Origin: Cellulosilyticum sp.
GTDB taxonomy: Bacteria; Bacillota; Clostridia; Lachnospirales; Cellulosilyticaceae
Reading direction: 5' to 3'
NCBI GenBank assembly: GCA_029851645.1
Contig: JARKVN010000138.1
Span: forward strand, 1-35,856
Length of the DNA stretch: 35,856 nucleotides
Shown: in pieces, positions 7,790 through 16,800 of the stretch
Numbering within the stretch: the first letter of the stretch is position 1
Layout: every line of letters starts with the position of its first letter
Position numbers and translations under genes: made by a program
Notes under the pieces: generated by a model
Told to the model about the DNA's origin: nothing
The model's database searches: none
Seen by the model: only the letters and a program-made list of their open reading frames with translations

Positions 7790-9259
7790 ATGAAAATCAC
7801 TAAACGTTTAAGAAAACTTGGGCTCTTAATGACGCTTATTTCTATCTCACCCTATACAGTACTTGCGTCCTCTTCTTTACCACCCATTTCTTCTACTTTG
7901 CCATCAGAAATGAGTAGTAATAAAAATACCGAAGTCACAAATTACAATCCATCCATTGTAAACGAACTTCTTCTTCCACGAAATTTATATATTTTGCAAG
8001 GAACAGATGCTAGTCCTGAAAGGCTTACAATCTTTTATCGCAATGCACTTTTGTCACTTAATCCTACCTCGCCTATTAGTACCTATAGCCCTTATGGACA
8101 AGTGACAACTGGACGGTGGTTCTATCAAACTTTAGCGCCAAATCTTACACCTTTTGAACCTTTTAAGCTTAGTATGACAACAAAACTTCAAGACCAACTC
8201 GTTACTAAAGACGTGAATGTGGAGCTTGTAAATACAGTTAATACGAATCCAGTAAGATTACTTGCCATTGGAGATAGCTTAACACGATCTGGTGTTTATC
8301 TATCTCAAATCGAAAAAAAGCTTCCTAATATCAGCTTTTTAGGAACGAGGTTTTACCCCACAGACCATATGCCTGCACGCGAGGGGCGTGGTGGTTGGAC
8401 TTTAGAAAAGTATTTTACTAGTATCAACTCAGATGAGCTAGATAGTCCCTTTCTATTTCCCAAAGGGGTTGCTGCCGAACGTTATAAAGGTAACACCAGA
8501 GATTGGAAACAAATTTGCTATGAAAAACCTAATACAGCAGCATATGGTGGCTTCCAAAAATTAGCTCGTGGCTGGAAAGATGAAGGAGAGTTTCTCTATG
8601 ATACTAATGGTTACTATAAGTACCCTAGCATAGGAGATGTCATGGTAGATCCTAGTCTTCCTAGAGGCGCGCAGTGGATAGAATGGAATGGTTACTATTG
8701 GCAAACTATGGCCGTGCAACCTACAGAATTTGAATTTAGCTTTAGTAAATATATGAGTCGTAACAAGGCAGCCTTCTCTAAGGGTACGCCAACCCATGTC
8801 AGTATTCTACTGGGTGCTAATGATTTTGGTTTTCAAAAACAAATTGATAAAATGGATCTTTTTATCCAAAGGCTTAATGATATGATTGATTCCATTCATG
8901 AATTTGATTCCAACATTAAAGTTATTCTTTGCTTACCTACTGTAGGGCCTAATCCAGAACAAATTACGAGTTCTAAAAAGTCATTTTATGCAGAGTATAA
9001 TTTATACGTCAAATCTGCTACAGCTCAACTTCTTAAAGCCTTTGATACAGATGAGGCACTAGCACGTCAAATTTACATTGCGCCTATGAATTTAACATTA
9101 GACCCTGCTCTTGGTTTCGACTATGTGGAAAAAGTTGAGACGACTCTCGGCATCCCTTCTACTGTGACTGATGTCCAAAATAGTATTCACCCTAATAACA
9201 CAGTAGGTCAACTTCAAATGGGTGATACCCTCGCAGCAGTCATTCAAAAATTCCGCTAA
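7790..9259 (+). CDS. Secreted SGNH/GDSL-family hydrolase
   Basis: The 489-residue protein has a signal peptide (about 1-26, MKITKRLRKLGLLMTLISIS then VLAS). An N-terminal beta-rich region of about 150 residues precedes the SGNH domain. Block I is AIGDSLTRSG (nucleophile S163), block II has G200-G201, block III is GANDFG (N344) and block V is SIHPNN (H467). Such enzymes deacetylate or deacylate carbohydrates and lipids; no substrate can be assigned. In block V the usual Asp three residues before the His is Asn464 (NSIH), with D461 nearby. GGAGG lies nine bases before the ATG. The large insert between blocks II and III, rich in Trp, Tyr and Gly (about 205-330), may form a carbohydrate site. It is monocistronic, ending at a shared terminator. 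Confidence 0.8.
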   Translation: MKITKRLRKLGLLMTLISISPYTVLASSSLPPISSTLPSEMSSNKNTEVTNYNPSIVNELLLPRNLYILQGTDASPERLTIFYRNALLSLNPTSPISTYSPYGQVTTGRWFYQTLAPNLTPFEPFKLSMTTKLQDQLVTKDVNVELVNTVNTNPVRLLAIGDSLTRSGVYLSQIEKKLPNISFLGTRFYPTDHMPAREGRGGWTLEKYFTSINSDELDSPFLFPKGVAAERYKGNTRDWKQICYEKPNTAAYGGFQKLARGWKDEGEFLYDTNGYYKYPSIGDVMVDPSLPRGAQWIEWNGYYWQTMAVQPTEFEFSFSKYMSRNKAAFSKGTPTHVSILLGANDFGFQKQIDKMDLFIQRLNDMIDSIHEFDSNIKVILCLPTVGPNPEQITSSKKSFYAEYNLYVKSATAQLLKAFDTDEALARQIYIAPMNLTLDPALGFDYVEKVETTLGIPSTVTDVQNSIHPNNTVGQLQMGDTLAAVIQKFR

Positions 9260-9285
9260 TTGCATTAAGCTAAACTCTATATAAA

Positions 9286-9324
9286 AACAAAAAGTAAGTG
9301 AATGAAATCACCTACTTTTTGTTT
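9286..9324. terminator. Bidirectional terminator between the SGNH hydrolase and zinc-ribbon genes
   Basis: ACAAAAAGTAAGTGA pairs with TCACCTACTTTTTGT (one mismatch, a G-T wobble on the minus strand) around a six-base loop. T-rich tails occur on both strands, and the two genes converge here. Confidence 0.75.
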
Positions 9325-9347
9325 GGTTATTATTTATAAATAAGCAT

Positions 9348-9542
9348 TTAATTTCTATTCATTGCTGCTTCTGTCATTTGTGAAGGTGAACTTGTGGTAA
9401 TTTTAATAATTTCTTTTCCTGGCGCTTCAGCTACTAATTTATACGTCATTTCACAATCTGTACAAACTGCTTTGTATAACGCTGTTTTAGTGGTAATTCT
9501 AACTAATTGTTTACCACAACAAGAACAATATTTAAGTCTCAT
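9348..9542 (-). CDS. Small zinc-ribbon protein of unknown function
   Basis: The protein of about 64 residues has two CxxC pairs, CSCCG near the N-terminus and CTDC about 20 residues later, with an extra Cys in the first pair, which fits a zinc ribbon. The C-terminal third is Ser/Thr/Lys-rich and probably flexible. No family name is recognised. Two in-frame ATGs are possible, at 9548 and 9542. The run AAAAGGGGG ends two bases before the first but eight before the second, so I use the second. It converges on the SGNH hydrolase gene. Translation from the zinc knuckle onward is unambiguous, but that a gene this short is expressed is inferred from its SD site and terminator. Confidence 0.6.
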   Translation of the reverse strand: MRLKYCSCCGKQLVRITTKTALYKAVCTDCEMTYKLVAEAPGKEIIKITTSSPSQMTEAAMNRN

Positions 9543-9696
9543 ATTCATAGCCCCCTTTTATTTATTTTCCCATTATTATACCGTTTAAATGTGTATCTGA
9601 CAACAAGATATATACGAATACTTATGGGGTCAAATATTTTCTCTTAATCTGTACATACTATTTATTAAGATTATAAATGTTAAAGAGGAAATGATT

Positions 9697-10425
9697 ATGA
9701 AACACAATCACTATTTTTTTAAGTACTTATTTTTGATTACTTTAGTTTCTTTATTTTGCTATCCACTTACTTTGGCAGCAGAGCATACGTCTCAGCCAGA
9801 AGCTGAAAAAGTTGTTTACTTAACTTTTGATGATGGCCCCACCCCAAAAATTACAGAGGATATTTTAGATATCCTTAAAGCTCAAGATGTTAAAGCAACC
9901 TTTTTCATTGTGGGTAAAGAAATCAAAGGCAGAGAATCTATTCTAAAGCGCATTTATGAAGAAGGTCATGGCATAGGCCTTCATACCTATAGCCATAACT
10001 TCAAAATGATTTATAAAAATCCTGAAAGCTTTATTATAGAAATGAAAAAAACTGAAGCAGCTATTAATGAAACTTTAGGAGCCAACCTTACCATCCCCAT
10101 TATTCGATTTCCTGGTGGTAGTGCTGGACGATTGAATTCATCCTTTTATAAAGCACTTTGTGACCATGGCTATTTAATTTTTGATTGGAATGTCGATTTA
10201 AAGGATGGTATTAAAGGTAATCTTTCTCCTGGTGAGTTCTTAGCCAACTCCCAAAAATGTATGGATCGTAGTTCCCGCCGTATTATCTTAGCTCACTGTA
10301 ACTCCAATAATCAAAACACTTGTCAGGCACTAGATGATATTATTGCTTATTATAAAGACCAAGGTTATACTTTTAAGGCTATTGATTCTAGTACTAAGCC
10401 TTACTTCTTTAAATTCAAAAAATAG
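9697..10425 (+). CDS. Secreted polysaccharide deacetylase (NodB domain)
   Basis: This is a protein of 242 residues with an N-terminal signal or anchor helix (about 8-28, LFLITLVSLF) and a carbohydrate esterase 4 domain. Motifs, numbered from the ATG used here: TFDDGP with D45-D46, HTYSH with metal ligands H96 and H100, RFPGGS with R137, DWNVD, and ILAHC with H200. These are the residues that bind zinc and remove N-acetyl groups from glucosamine or muramic acid. Peptidoglycan is the likely substrate given the neighbours, though chitin-type substrates are possible. The ATG at 9691 is only about three bases from AGAGG, whereas the ATG at 9697 has an eight-base spacing, so I prefer the latter. 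Confidence 0.85.
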   Translation: MKHNHYFFKYLFLITLVSLFCYPLTLAAEHTSQPEAEKVVYLTFDDGPTPKITEDILDILKAQDVKATFFIVGKEIKGRESILKRIYEEGHGIGLHTYSHNFKMIYKNPESFIIEMKKTEAAINETLGANLTIPIIRFPGGSAGRLNSSFYKALCDHGYLIFDWNVDLKDGIKGNLSPGEFLANSQKCMDRSSRRIILAHCNSNNQNTCQALDDIIAYYKDQGYTFKAIDSSTKPYFFKFKK

Positions 10426-10430
10426 TCTAT

Positions 10431-10477
10431 AAGGAAAAGCATGACTAAAGCCACAAACTTTAGCCATGCTTTTCCTT
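10431..10477. terminator. Bidirectional hairpin between the deacetylase and methionine aminopeptidase genes
   Basis: AAGGAAAAGCATG-A-CTAAAG pairs with CTTTAG-C-CATGCTTTTCCTT around a seven-base loop, with one internal mismatch. It sits in the 64-base gap between convergent genes. T-tracts are modest on both sides. Confidence 0.65.
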
Positions 10478-10489
10478 ACTATTTCCATA

Positions 10490-11359
10490 TTAATATGCAA
10501 TAACTTCAACGCCAGTTTCTGTAATTAAAATGGTCTTTTCCCATTGTGCAGATAAAGAATAGTCTTTGGTATAAACTGTCCACCCATCTTCCTCATCGAT
10601 ATAGACTTCATAACCTCCTTCATTCACCATAGGTTCTACAGTTAAGGTCATACCAGGTACTAAAAGCATCCCTTCTCCCTTAACCCCTACATGAGGCACA
10701 AAAGGCTCTTCATGAAATAGCTTACCAATTCCATGTCCACCTAAATCAATCACTACGGAGTAACCATTCTTCCTCGCATGTTCTTGTACCGCCGCACCAA
10801 TATCACCTAGAAAACCCCAAGGTTTAATTGCTTCAATACCTATTTCCATACACTCTTTAGCTACGCGAACTAACCTTTCAGCTTCTTCGCTTACTTTTCC
10901 AATCATAAACATTCTTGAAGCATCTGCAAAGTACCCATCCACAATGGTTGTAACATCCACATTCACAATATCTCCTTCTTTTAGGATGGTTTCTACTGAA
11001 GGAATGCCGTGGCATACGACATTATTAATAGAAATGCAAACGCTTTTGGGATATCCGTCATAGTTAAGGGGTGCTGGAACTCCTCCATGTTCTATGGTAT
11101 AGTTATACACTAATGTATCAATTTCCTCTGTATTCATTCCTGCATGGATTTTTTCTCCTACAAGGTCTAAGATAGCCGTATTAACTTCTGCTGCCTTTTT
11201 CATTCCCGCAATATCTGCTTCATTTTTAATAATTTCTCTTGGTGGCACTTCATAGCCTTTTAATTCATAAGTTTTTATTTTTTCATCCAGTGCAAGGTGA
11301 CACTTTTTATATTTTTTACCACTTCCACACCAACATGGATGATTTCTATCAATTGTCAT
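10490..11359 (-). CDS. map: Type I methionine aminopeptidase with N-terminal SEC-C zinc motif
   Basis: The 289-residue enzyme removes initiator Met from nascent proteins in the cytoplasm. Residues 7-21 form a SEC-C motif (C9, C11, C20, H21 in CWCGSGKKYKKCH), a small zinc module shared with SecA. The M24 domain follows with H117 (CHGIP) and the five metal ligands D135, D146, H209 (GHGIG), E242 (VEPM) and E274 (WEKT), all present. SEC-C-tagged aminopeptidases are a known variant, and the motif probably helps docking at the ribosome; that is inference. The SD is GGGAGGAG. A perfect 8-base inverted repeat lies in the leader. The gene appears monocistronic, diverging from the DHH operon. Confidence 0.92.
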   Translation of the reverse strand: MTIDRNHPCWCGSGKKYKKCHLALDEKIKTYELKGYEVPPREIIKNEADIAGMKKAAEVNTAILDLVGEKIHAGMNTEEIDTLVYNYTIEHGGVPAPLNYDGYPKSVCISINNVVCHGIPSVETILKEGDIVNVDVTTIVDGYFADASRMFMIGKVSEEAERLVRVAKECMEIGIEAIKPWGFLGDIGAAVQEHARKNGYSVVIDLGGHGIGKLFHEEPFVPHVGVKGEGMLLVPGMTLTVEPMVNEGGYEVYIDEEDGWTVYTKDYSLSAQWEKTILITETGVEVIAY

Positions 11360-11376
11360 TTCTTTAGTCTCCTCCC

Positions 11377-11399
11377 TAAGTTAGCTTTCATCTAACTTA
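11377..11399 (-). repeat. Inverted repeat in the 5' leader of map
   Basis: TAAGTTAG (11377-11384) and CTAACTTA (11392-11399) are perfect complements separated by seven bases. They sit directly upstream of the SD and about five bases downstream of the -10-like TATAAT at 11411-11416 (minus strand). This could be a stabilising 5' stem-loop or an operator. Confidence 0.45.
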
Positions 11400-11535
11400 A
11401 TATCATTCCTATTATATACCTATTCAAAAAGATTTACACGACTTATAATAAGAATATCTATTTATTCTTGTGTTTTTCTTAAGGATACTGCAAAATAAAA
11501 TAGAGTCAGAACCAAAATAAGTTAAGGAGATAATT

Positions 11536-12519
11536 ATGATCAAACTATTTACACATAATGATTTAGATGGCTTAGGATGTGCTTTACTTGCTCAGCTTGC
11601 TTATGGTAAAGATGCTATTGATTTCGAAACTTGCCGTCATGAAGATATTAATGAAAAGGTTAGCCTCTATTTTTCAGAAAAGGCCTATGAAAACTTTTCT
11701 TATTGTTATGTAACTGATATTGCAATTCATGAAGAGGTCGCTGCCCAAATTAATAGGCAATTTGACTCACCGAGTCAGTATATCTCTATTATTGATCATC
11801 ATATTAGTACGACATCACTCAATATTTATGACTGGTGTCAAGTTACTGTTGCTAATGAGCAGGGCTTAAAATACTGCGGTACCTCACTATTCTATCAAAA
11901 ACTTCTTTCATTAGATGTTCCTTTTAAAGAAAAACTACTCAGTCCACTTGTTGTTAGTTTTGTTGAAAAAATAAGACGCTATGATGTCTGGGATTGGCAA
12001 GCGCTTAATGATCTTGAAGCAAAGCAGCTTGACGATCTATTATCTATCCTAGGTAAAGAACGTTTCATGGCGTACTGGATAAGTCGCCTTGAAGAAGATC
12101 AGGGGCCTTTCTCTTTTGATGAAACACAAACACTACTTTTAGAACTTAGACAAAATGAAATCAACCAATACATTGAATCACGTAATGAGGAAATCATTGT
12201 CAAGGAAGTTGCCGGTTATCAAGCTGGTATTGTTTTTGCAAATCGCTATCAAAGTGAACTTGGCAACCAATTGGCGCTCTTACATCCTGAACTTGATTTT
12301 ATTGCCATGATTAATGTCGGTGGCGGTGTGTCTTGTCGGTGTGTCAAAGAAAACGTAAATCTTGCTGAACTTGCTGCCTCTTTTGGAGGGGGAGGTCATG
12401 TTAAAGCTGCTGGCTTTCGCATTGGTGATGAAATCCGTGAAATGGTTATTCACAGTGTCTTTAAATTAGATACACATGATAAAGAGTCTTTCTCTTCTGA
12501 CTCTAATTGTAACCTTTAG
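11536..12519 (+). CDS. DHH-family phosphoesterase
   Basis: The 327-residue cytoplasmic protein has the DHH active site: HNDLDG (H7, D9, D11), D61 and the D87-H88-H89 triad (IIDHHI), and a DHHA1-type substrate-binding motif GGGGHVKAAGF (284-294). Family members hydrolyse phosphodiester bonds in nanoRNA, cyclic dinucleotides or related nucleotides using two Mn2+ ions. The substrate here is not clear, because the spacing between DHH and DHHA1 is shorter and its sequence unlike NrnA or GdpP, and no PAS/GGDEF or membrane segment is present. AAGGAG lies six bases before the ATG. The CDF transporter gene follows after 19 bases, so they form an operon. Confidence 0.85.
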   Translation: MIKLFTHNDLDGLGCALLAQLAYGKDAIDFETCRHEDINEKVSLYFSEKAYENFSYCYVTDIAIHEEVAAQINRQFDSPSQYISIIDHHISTTSLNIYDWCQVTVANEQGLKYCGTSLFYQKLLSLDVPFKEKLLSPLVVSFVEKIRRYDVWDWQALNDLEAKQLDDLLSILGKERFMAYWISRLEEDQGPFSFDETQTLLLELRQNEINQYIESRNEEIIVKEVAGYQAGIVFANRYQSELGNQLALLHPELDFIAMINVGGGVSCRCVKENVNLAELAASFGGGGHVKAAGFRIGDEIREMVIHSVFKLDTHDKESFSSDSNCNL

Positions 12520-12538
12520 TCCATCATAGGAGGTTATT

Positions 12539-13741
12539 ATGACAAATTTACTTGTTAAATTTTTTATTAAGGATTATGAGAATATAACCAGTCACAAAGT
12601 TCGAGAAGCTTATGGTCTTTTGGGGAGTTATGTTGGTATTTTAGCTAATGTTATTTTGTGCTTTTTCAAAATTGGAGCAGGTCTTCTCTTTAATAGCATG
12701 GCTATCTTGGCCGACGGTATTAACAACTTATCCGATGCTGGCTCTTCTATTGTGACCCTTATTGGTTTTAAGCTCTCTAGTAAACCAGCTGATGAGGATC
12801 ATCCCTATGGGCATGCTCGTATGGAATATTTATCAGGCCTTGCAGTTTCTTTCATTATCTTAATGTTAGGTATTGAACTGATTCGCTCTTCTTTTGATAA
12901 AATTCTTCATCCGGAGCCTTTAACTTTTAGCTGGATTATGGTAAGCATCTTAGCTCTTTCCATTCTTGTTAAGCTTTGGTTATGTCTTTTTAATCGTAAA
13001 CTTGGCAAACGTATTGATTCAACCACTATGCTTGCTACAGCTACTGATAGTTTAAATGATGTCATTGCAACTTCTGCCGTACTGATTGCTTTAATCATTG
13101 CTCAGCTAACAGGTTGGAATTTGGATGGTTATATGGGTATTTTAGTAGGACTTTTTGTTTGCTATTCAGGCATTGGGTTAATCAAAGAAACCATGAATCC
13201 TTTACTTGGTGAAGCCCCCTCTCCAAAACTTATCCAAACAGTTGAAACCAAATTAATGAGCTATGATTATATTTGTGGCTTTCATGATTTAGTACTACAT
13301 AGCTACGGGCCTAATCGATACTTTGCTTCTGTTCATGCCGAAGTTCCAGCTGATGCAAACCTTTGGTATTGCCATGACGTTATTGATATGATTGAGAAAG
13401 ACTTTTCAAGAGAGCTTGATATCGACCTAGTCATTCACCTTGACCCGATTGTAACGAATGATGAGAAAAGTAATCAGCTTAAAGCACAAGTTGATGCTAT
13501 TGTCAAAGCGATAGATCAAGATCTTTCTATTCATGACTTTAGAATTGTTCCTGGCCATACCCATACGAATATTATTTTTGATGTAACGGTTCCTGTTACC
13601 TATCACGCGAAACCAACCAACCTTGCTAGACAAATTGATGCAGAGATCAAAAAATTAGATGAGACCTACTATACAGTCATTACTATAGATACGAACTATG
13701 TTTCTACTTCCTTTTCTTCTTATGATGGGACTTTACATTAA
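12539..13741 (+). CDS. Cation diffusion facilitator (CDF) family metal transporter
   Basis: The 400-residue protein has about six membrane helices in residues 25-220 and a cytoplasmic C-terminal ferredoxin-like domain (about 225-390). The metal motifs are N62-x3-D66 (NNLSD) in the second helix and D170-x3-D174 (DSLND) in the fifth, plus the loop motif DEDHPYGHARMEY (about 85-97). Zinc-exporting CDFs usually have His-x3-Asp at these positions, so absence of His from both membrane sites argues against zinc and fits manganese or another hard metal; that is inference. It should export the ion in exchange for protons. AGGAGG lies five bases before the ATG. It is co-transcribed with the DHH phosphoesterase, a family that uses Mn2+. 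Confidence 0.85.
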   Translation: MTNLLVKFFIKDYENITSHKVREAYGLLGSYVGILANVILCFFKIGAGLLFNSMAILADGINNLSDAGSSIVTLIGFKLSSKPADEDHPYGHARMEYLSGLAVSFIILMLGIELIRSSFDKILHPEPLTFSWIMVSILALSILVKLWLCLFNRKLGKRIDSTTMLATATDSLNDVIATSAVLIALIIAQLTGWNLDGYMGILVGLFVCYSGIGLIKETMNPLLGEAPSPKLIQTVETKLMSYDYICGFHDLVLHSYGPNRYFASVHAEVPADANLWYCHDVIDMIEKDFSRELDIDLVIHLDPIVTNDEKSNQLKAQVDAIVKAIDQDLSIHDFRIVPGHTHTNIIFDVTVPVTYHAKPTNLARQIDAEIKKLDETYYTVITIDTNYVSTSFSSYDGTLH

Positions 13742-13749
13742 ATAGGAAC

Positions 13750-13800
13750 AAAACATAAGGGCAAAGCTATGATTCTATTTTAGCTTTGCCCTTACGTTTT
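13750..13800. terminator. Bidirectional terminator between the CDF and JetC genes
   Basis: TAAGGGCAAAGCTA pairs with TAGCTTTGCCCTTA, flanked by AAAAC and GTTTT that extend the pairing. It has a loop of about ten bases and U-tracts in both directions between convergent stop codons. Confidence 0.8.
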
Positions 13801-13809
13801 ACTCATTTT

Positions 13810-16800
13810 CTATGAAAATAAACTGAGTTGATTGCTCCCTAATACACTGAGCGCAACTGGATCATTATCCATAAAATATGCCTTCTTAATTTCTTGCTCC
13901 TTAGAGAATATAGAAGTTCTTTGGTCTAAAGTACTTCTTAATTTACAGCTATACACAATTGGGAAATATCTTCTGATGAAATCGCCTTCTGAATGGGCTG
14001 TAAGCGCAATCATTTGGAAACCTAATTGCTTTGCAATAAAGAATACAGGTTCTAGAACGTGTCCACTTGATGCTTTTCCAAATGGATTATCCAAAATCAC
14101 TGCCCGGCTTACTTTTTGCTCTTCACTCTGGATGTTTTGTTTCTTCTCCGCTAGATAATTTAAAATCCCGAGATAAAGTGCCATATTCTTGCTCCATTTT
14201 TCTCCCCCTGACCATTTATTAGAGGTTTCCCATCCATATTTCTGGCTACTAATATCACTTGTACTACTTACCTTACGGCATCTTACTCTAATGGCATCAT
14301 TCCCCATGACAACTTTTAGTAGATTTTTAAGTTTGAATTGTTCCTTAATATACTTCTTAATCTTTTGTACATCTTCTTTTCCAGTATCATCTAAGAAACT
14401 CTTGCCTTCAATATCATCTAAAAGACTGTAAATATGTGTACGAATCTTTTCTTTCCCACTTTCCTCTTGCCAACTTGGAATCGTAAATTCATAAATATTT
14501 TTCCAACCCTCTTCTGTATTCACCCTAGTTTTCTTAGGAATTTCAGCAAGTTCACTAGCTACTGTTCTAAGATAAGCATAAAGATGAATAATAAACTGAG
14601 AAATTTGTTGATCCTGATCTAAAAGGTCTCTTTCTAAAATGGTTAAAGTATGATTAATACGCTCTACAATATTCTCTTTCCACATCACAAGTTCCTCATA
14701 GTCTTGCTTTTGTGTAATGCCTTGAACAGCCATATTACGTAACTTGCTATCTCGAATCTCTCTTTGGCAAAATAGCTTAAAATCTGTCTTTCTATCCTCT
14801 ACAGCTTGTTTACTGACTTCTAAATGATTTTTAAGCCAAGCTAGACGTTCTAACAAATTGTTTACAATAACTCTAACTTTTAGTTCATACATGAATTCCT
14901 GCTGCAAGTTTTCATCTAGTACACCTTCTTTAACTTCTGGTGCACAATAGCCATAAAGTTCATCTTTCTTATCCATCTGTTGCTTATGCTCTAAAATGAA
15001 CTTAAGCTCTTTTTCTAGACCTAATACTTTTTTAGAAACATATTTTTCTTTCTCACCTAACTCTATTTGTGCTCTACCTAAACGTTCTTTCGCTTGATTA
15101 GAATAATCAATCTGCTCATCTACTTTTTCGTAGTTTGTTTCATAGGCTATTTTTTTACTTTGATAGTCTTGCTCTTTTTTATCAAAGTCTGTTTTAGCCC
15201 CTCTAACAACATGATCAAAACTTTCTAAGCCTTTTTTTATCTCTTTTAATTCTTCTGTAAGACGTTCTACTTCCTCTTCAAACTCTTCCCTATAAAGAGG
15301 AATCTGCTCTAGCTGTTCTTCTCTTTCTGCTTGTTCTTGACGAAAACTTTTTTCATTTTCCTCATAAGCTTTTTTATTTTGCTTTAAAAGGCTTTCAATT
15401 TCACTGCGTCCTTTTTGCTTGTTACTTAATGCTTCCTTTAACTGCTCTTGTTTATCTCTTAAATAGGTGATATCCCTATTGGAATAAATCGCTTCTTCAT
15501 CTTTTACTTCCTTGTAAAGGACATCATCTTTAATACGATTTTCTTGACTTCTAAAGAGGTTATATTGTTCTTTAGCTTCATCTAAAGCCTCCATGACATT
15601 TCTTAGCGCCTGTTCCACTTTAAATAAAGAATCTTCTTCTACCTTAATATCACCTTGTAAGTTCTTTATCTGCCTTTCATCTCTTTCACATTCTTTTTTA
15701 AGTTCGATATAGTCTTCTGCTTTCTCTACGTAATTTTGTAATCTATTTTTTTCCTCTGCCTCTTTACGTAATGTTTCGTTTATAAGCTTTCTTTCTTTTT
15801 CTACTCGAATCAGTTCGTCTTTAGCCTTTTCTATGGCTCTTACAAACTCCATTTCTTTTCTTTTAAGCTGGTCGCTTTCTTCTCTTAAAGCAGCATATTT
15901 TTCATGAGGATATTCTGATAAGAAGTCACTTAACTTTTCTAAAATCTGCTCTATTTCACGCAAAGTTTTTTCTTTTTGTTTACGAAAAGCAACTGCTGAC
16001 TCTAGTGCTTTTTCAGTTTCTCTTTTACGTAGTTTAAAACGCTCTGTTTGGATATTTTCGCTCCAAGCTGTAGGATAAATGAGATTTGTTAGCTCATCTT
16101 CCACTTCAAGAAGCGCCTTTGCTTCTGAAACATTTATGACCCCTACAGGGTAGGTCATTTTATCTTTTTGCATCTCTATCAAATGCTTTAGTTTTTCCTC
16201 TTCGCCATCAGCAACTACTACCATCTGTGCCCATCTAGGTTGACCATACATTTTCTCCTTCAGCACGTTACTTTCTAAACTCTCAATATAACTAGTCCCT
16301 GTTTGTAAAAAGCTAAACTCACTCATCCATTTTTCCACCCAAATCTCTAGGAGTGGTTCTACTGTAAAGAAGTCATGAGATTCATAGTTCTCAATGAAAT
16401 GGGCATGCTGCCGTTCTAAAAGAAGGGCTTCTTCTTTTTCCCTTGTCATTTTCTCTACTTGCTCTTCTAATGCTGTCATCACCTGCTGAGGTTTTAAGTA
16501 AATAGAAGATAGGTTATTAAAAATAGGTAGAGCCTCTTTAACTTCATGAAGCACTTTTTCCTGTGCACCTTCTAACTGTTCAAGCTTTGCATGCACCTTT
16601 GCGATTTCACCTAAAAACTTTGAGCGATTTTCCCTATTTTCTTCAAGTATTTTGCTATACTTTTCTTCATTTTCTTCTATTCTTCTTAAACTTTGCCTGC
16701 TCTTTAGTCGATTGTTTTCAATCTCTGTTAGTCGTGCTTTCCACTTATCATGTTGCCCTACAATGTCCTCATAGGCCCCTTGAGCAAGCAGCGTCATTTT

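Noticed and set aside
13832-14622. Several plus-strand open frames within jetC
   Set aside because: They are antisense shadows of the ATPase coding region, with no SD sites and composition typical of reverse-strand reading.
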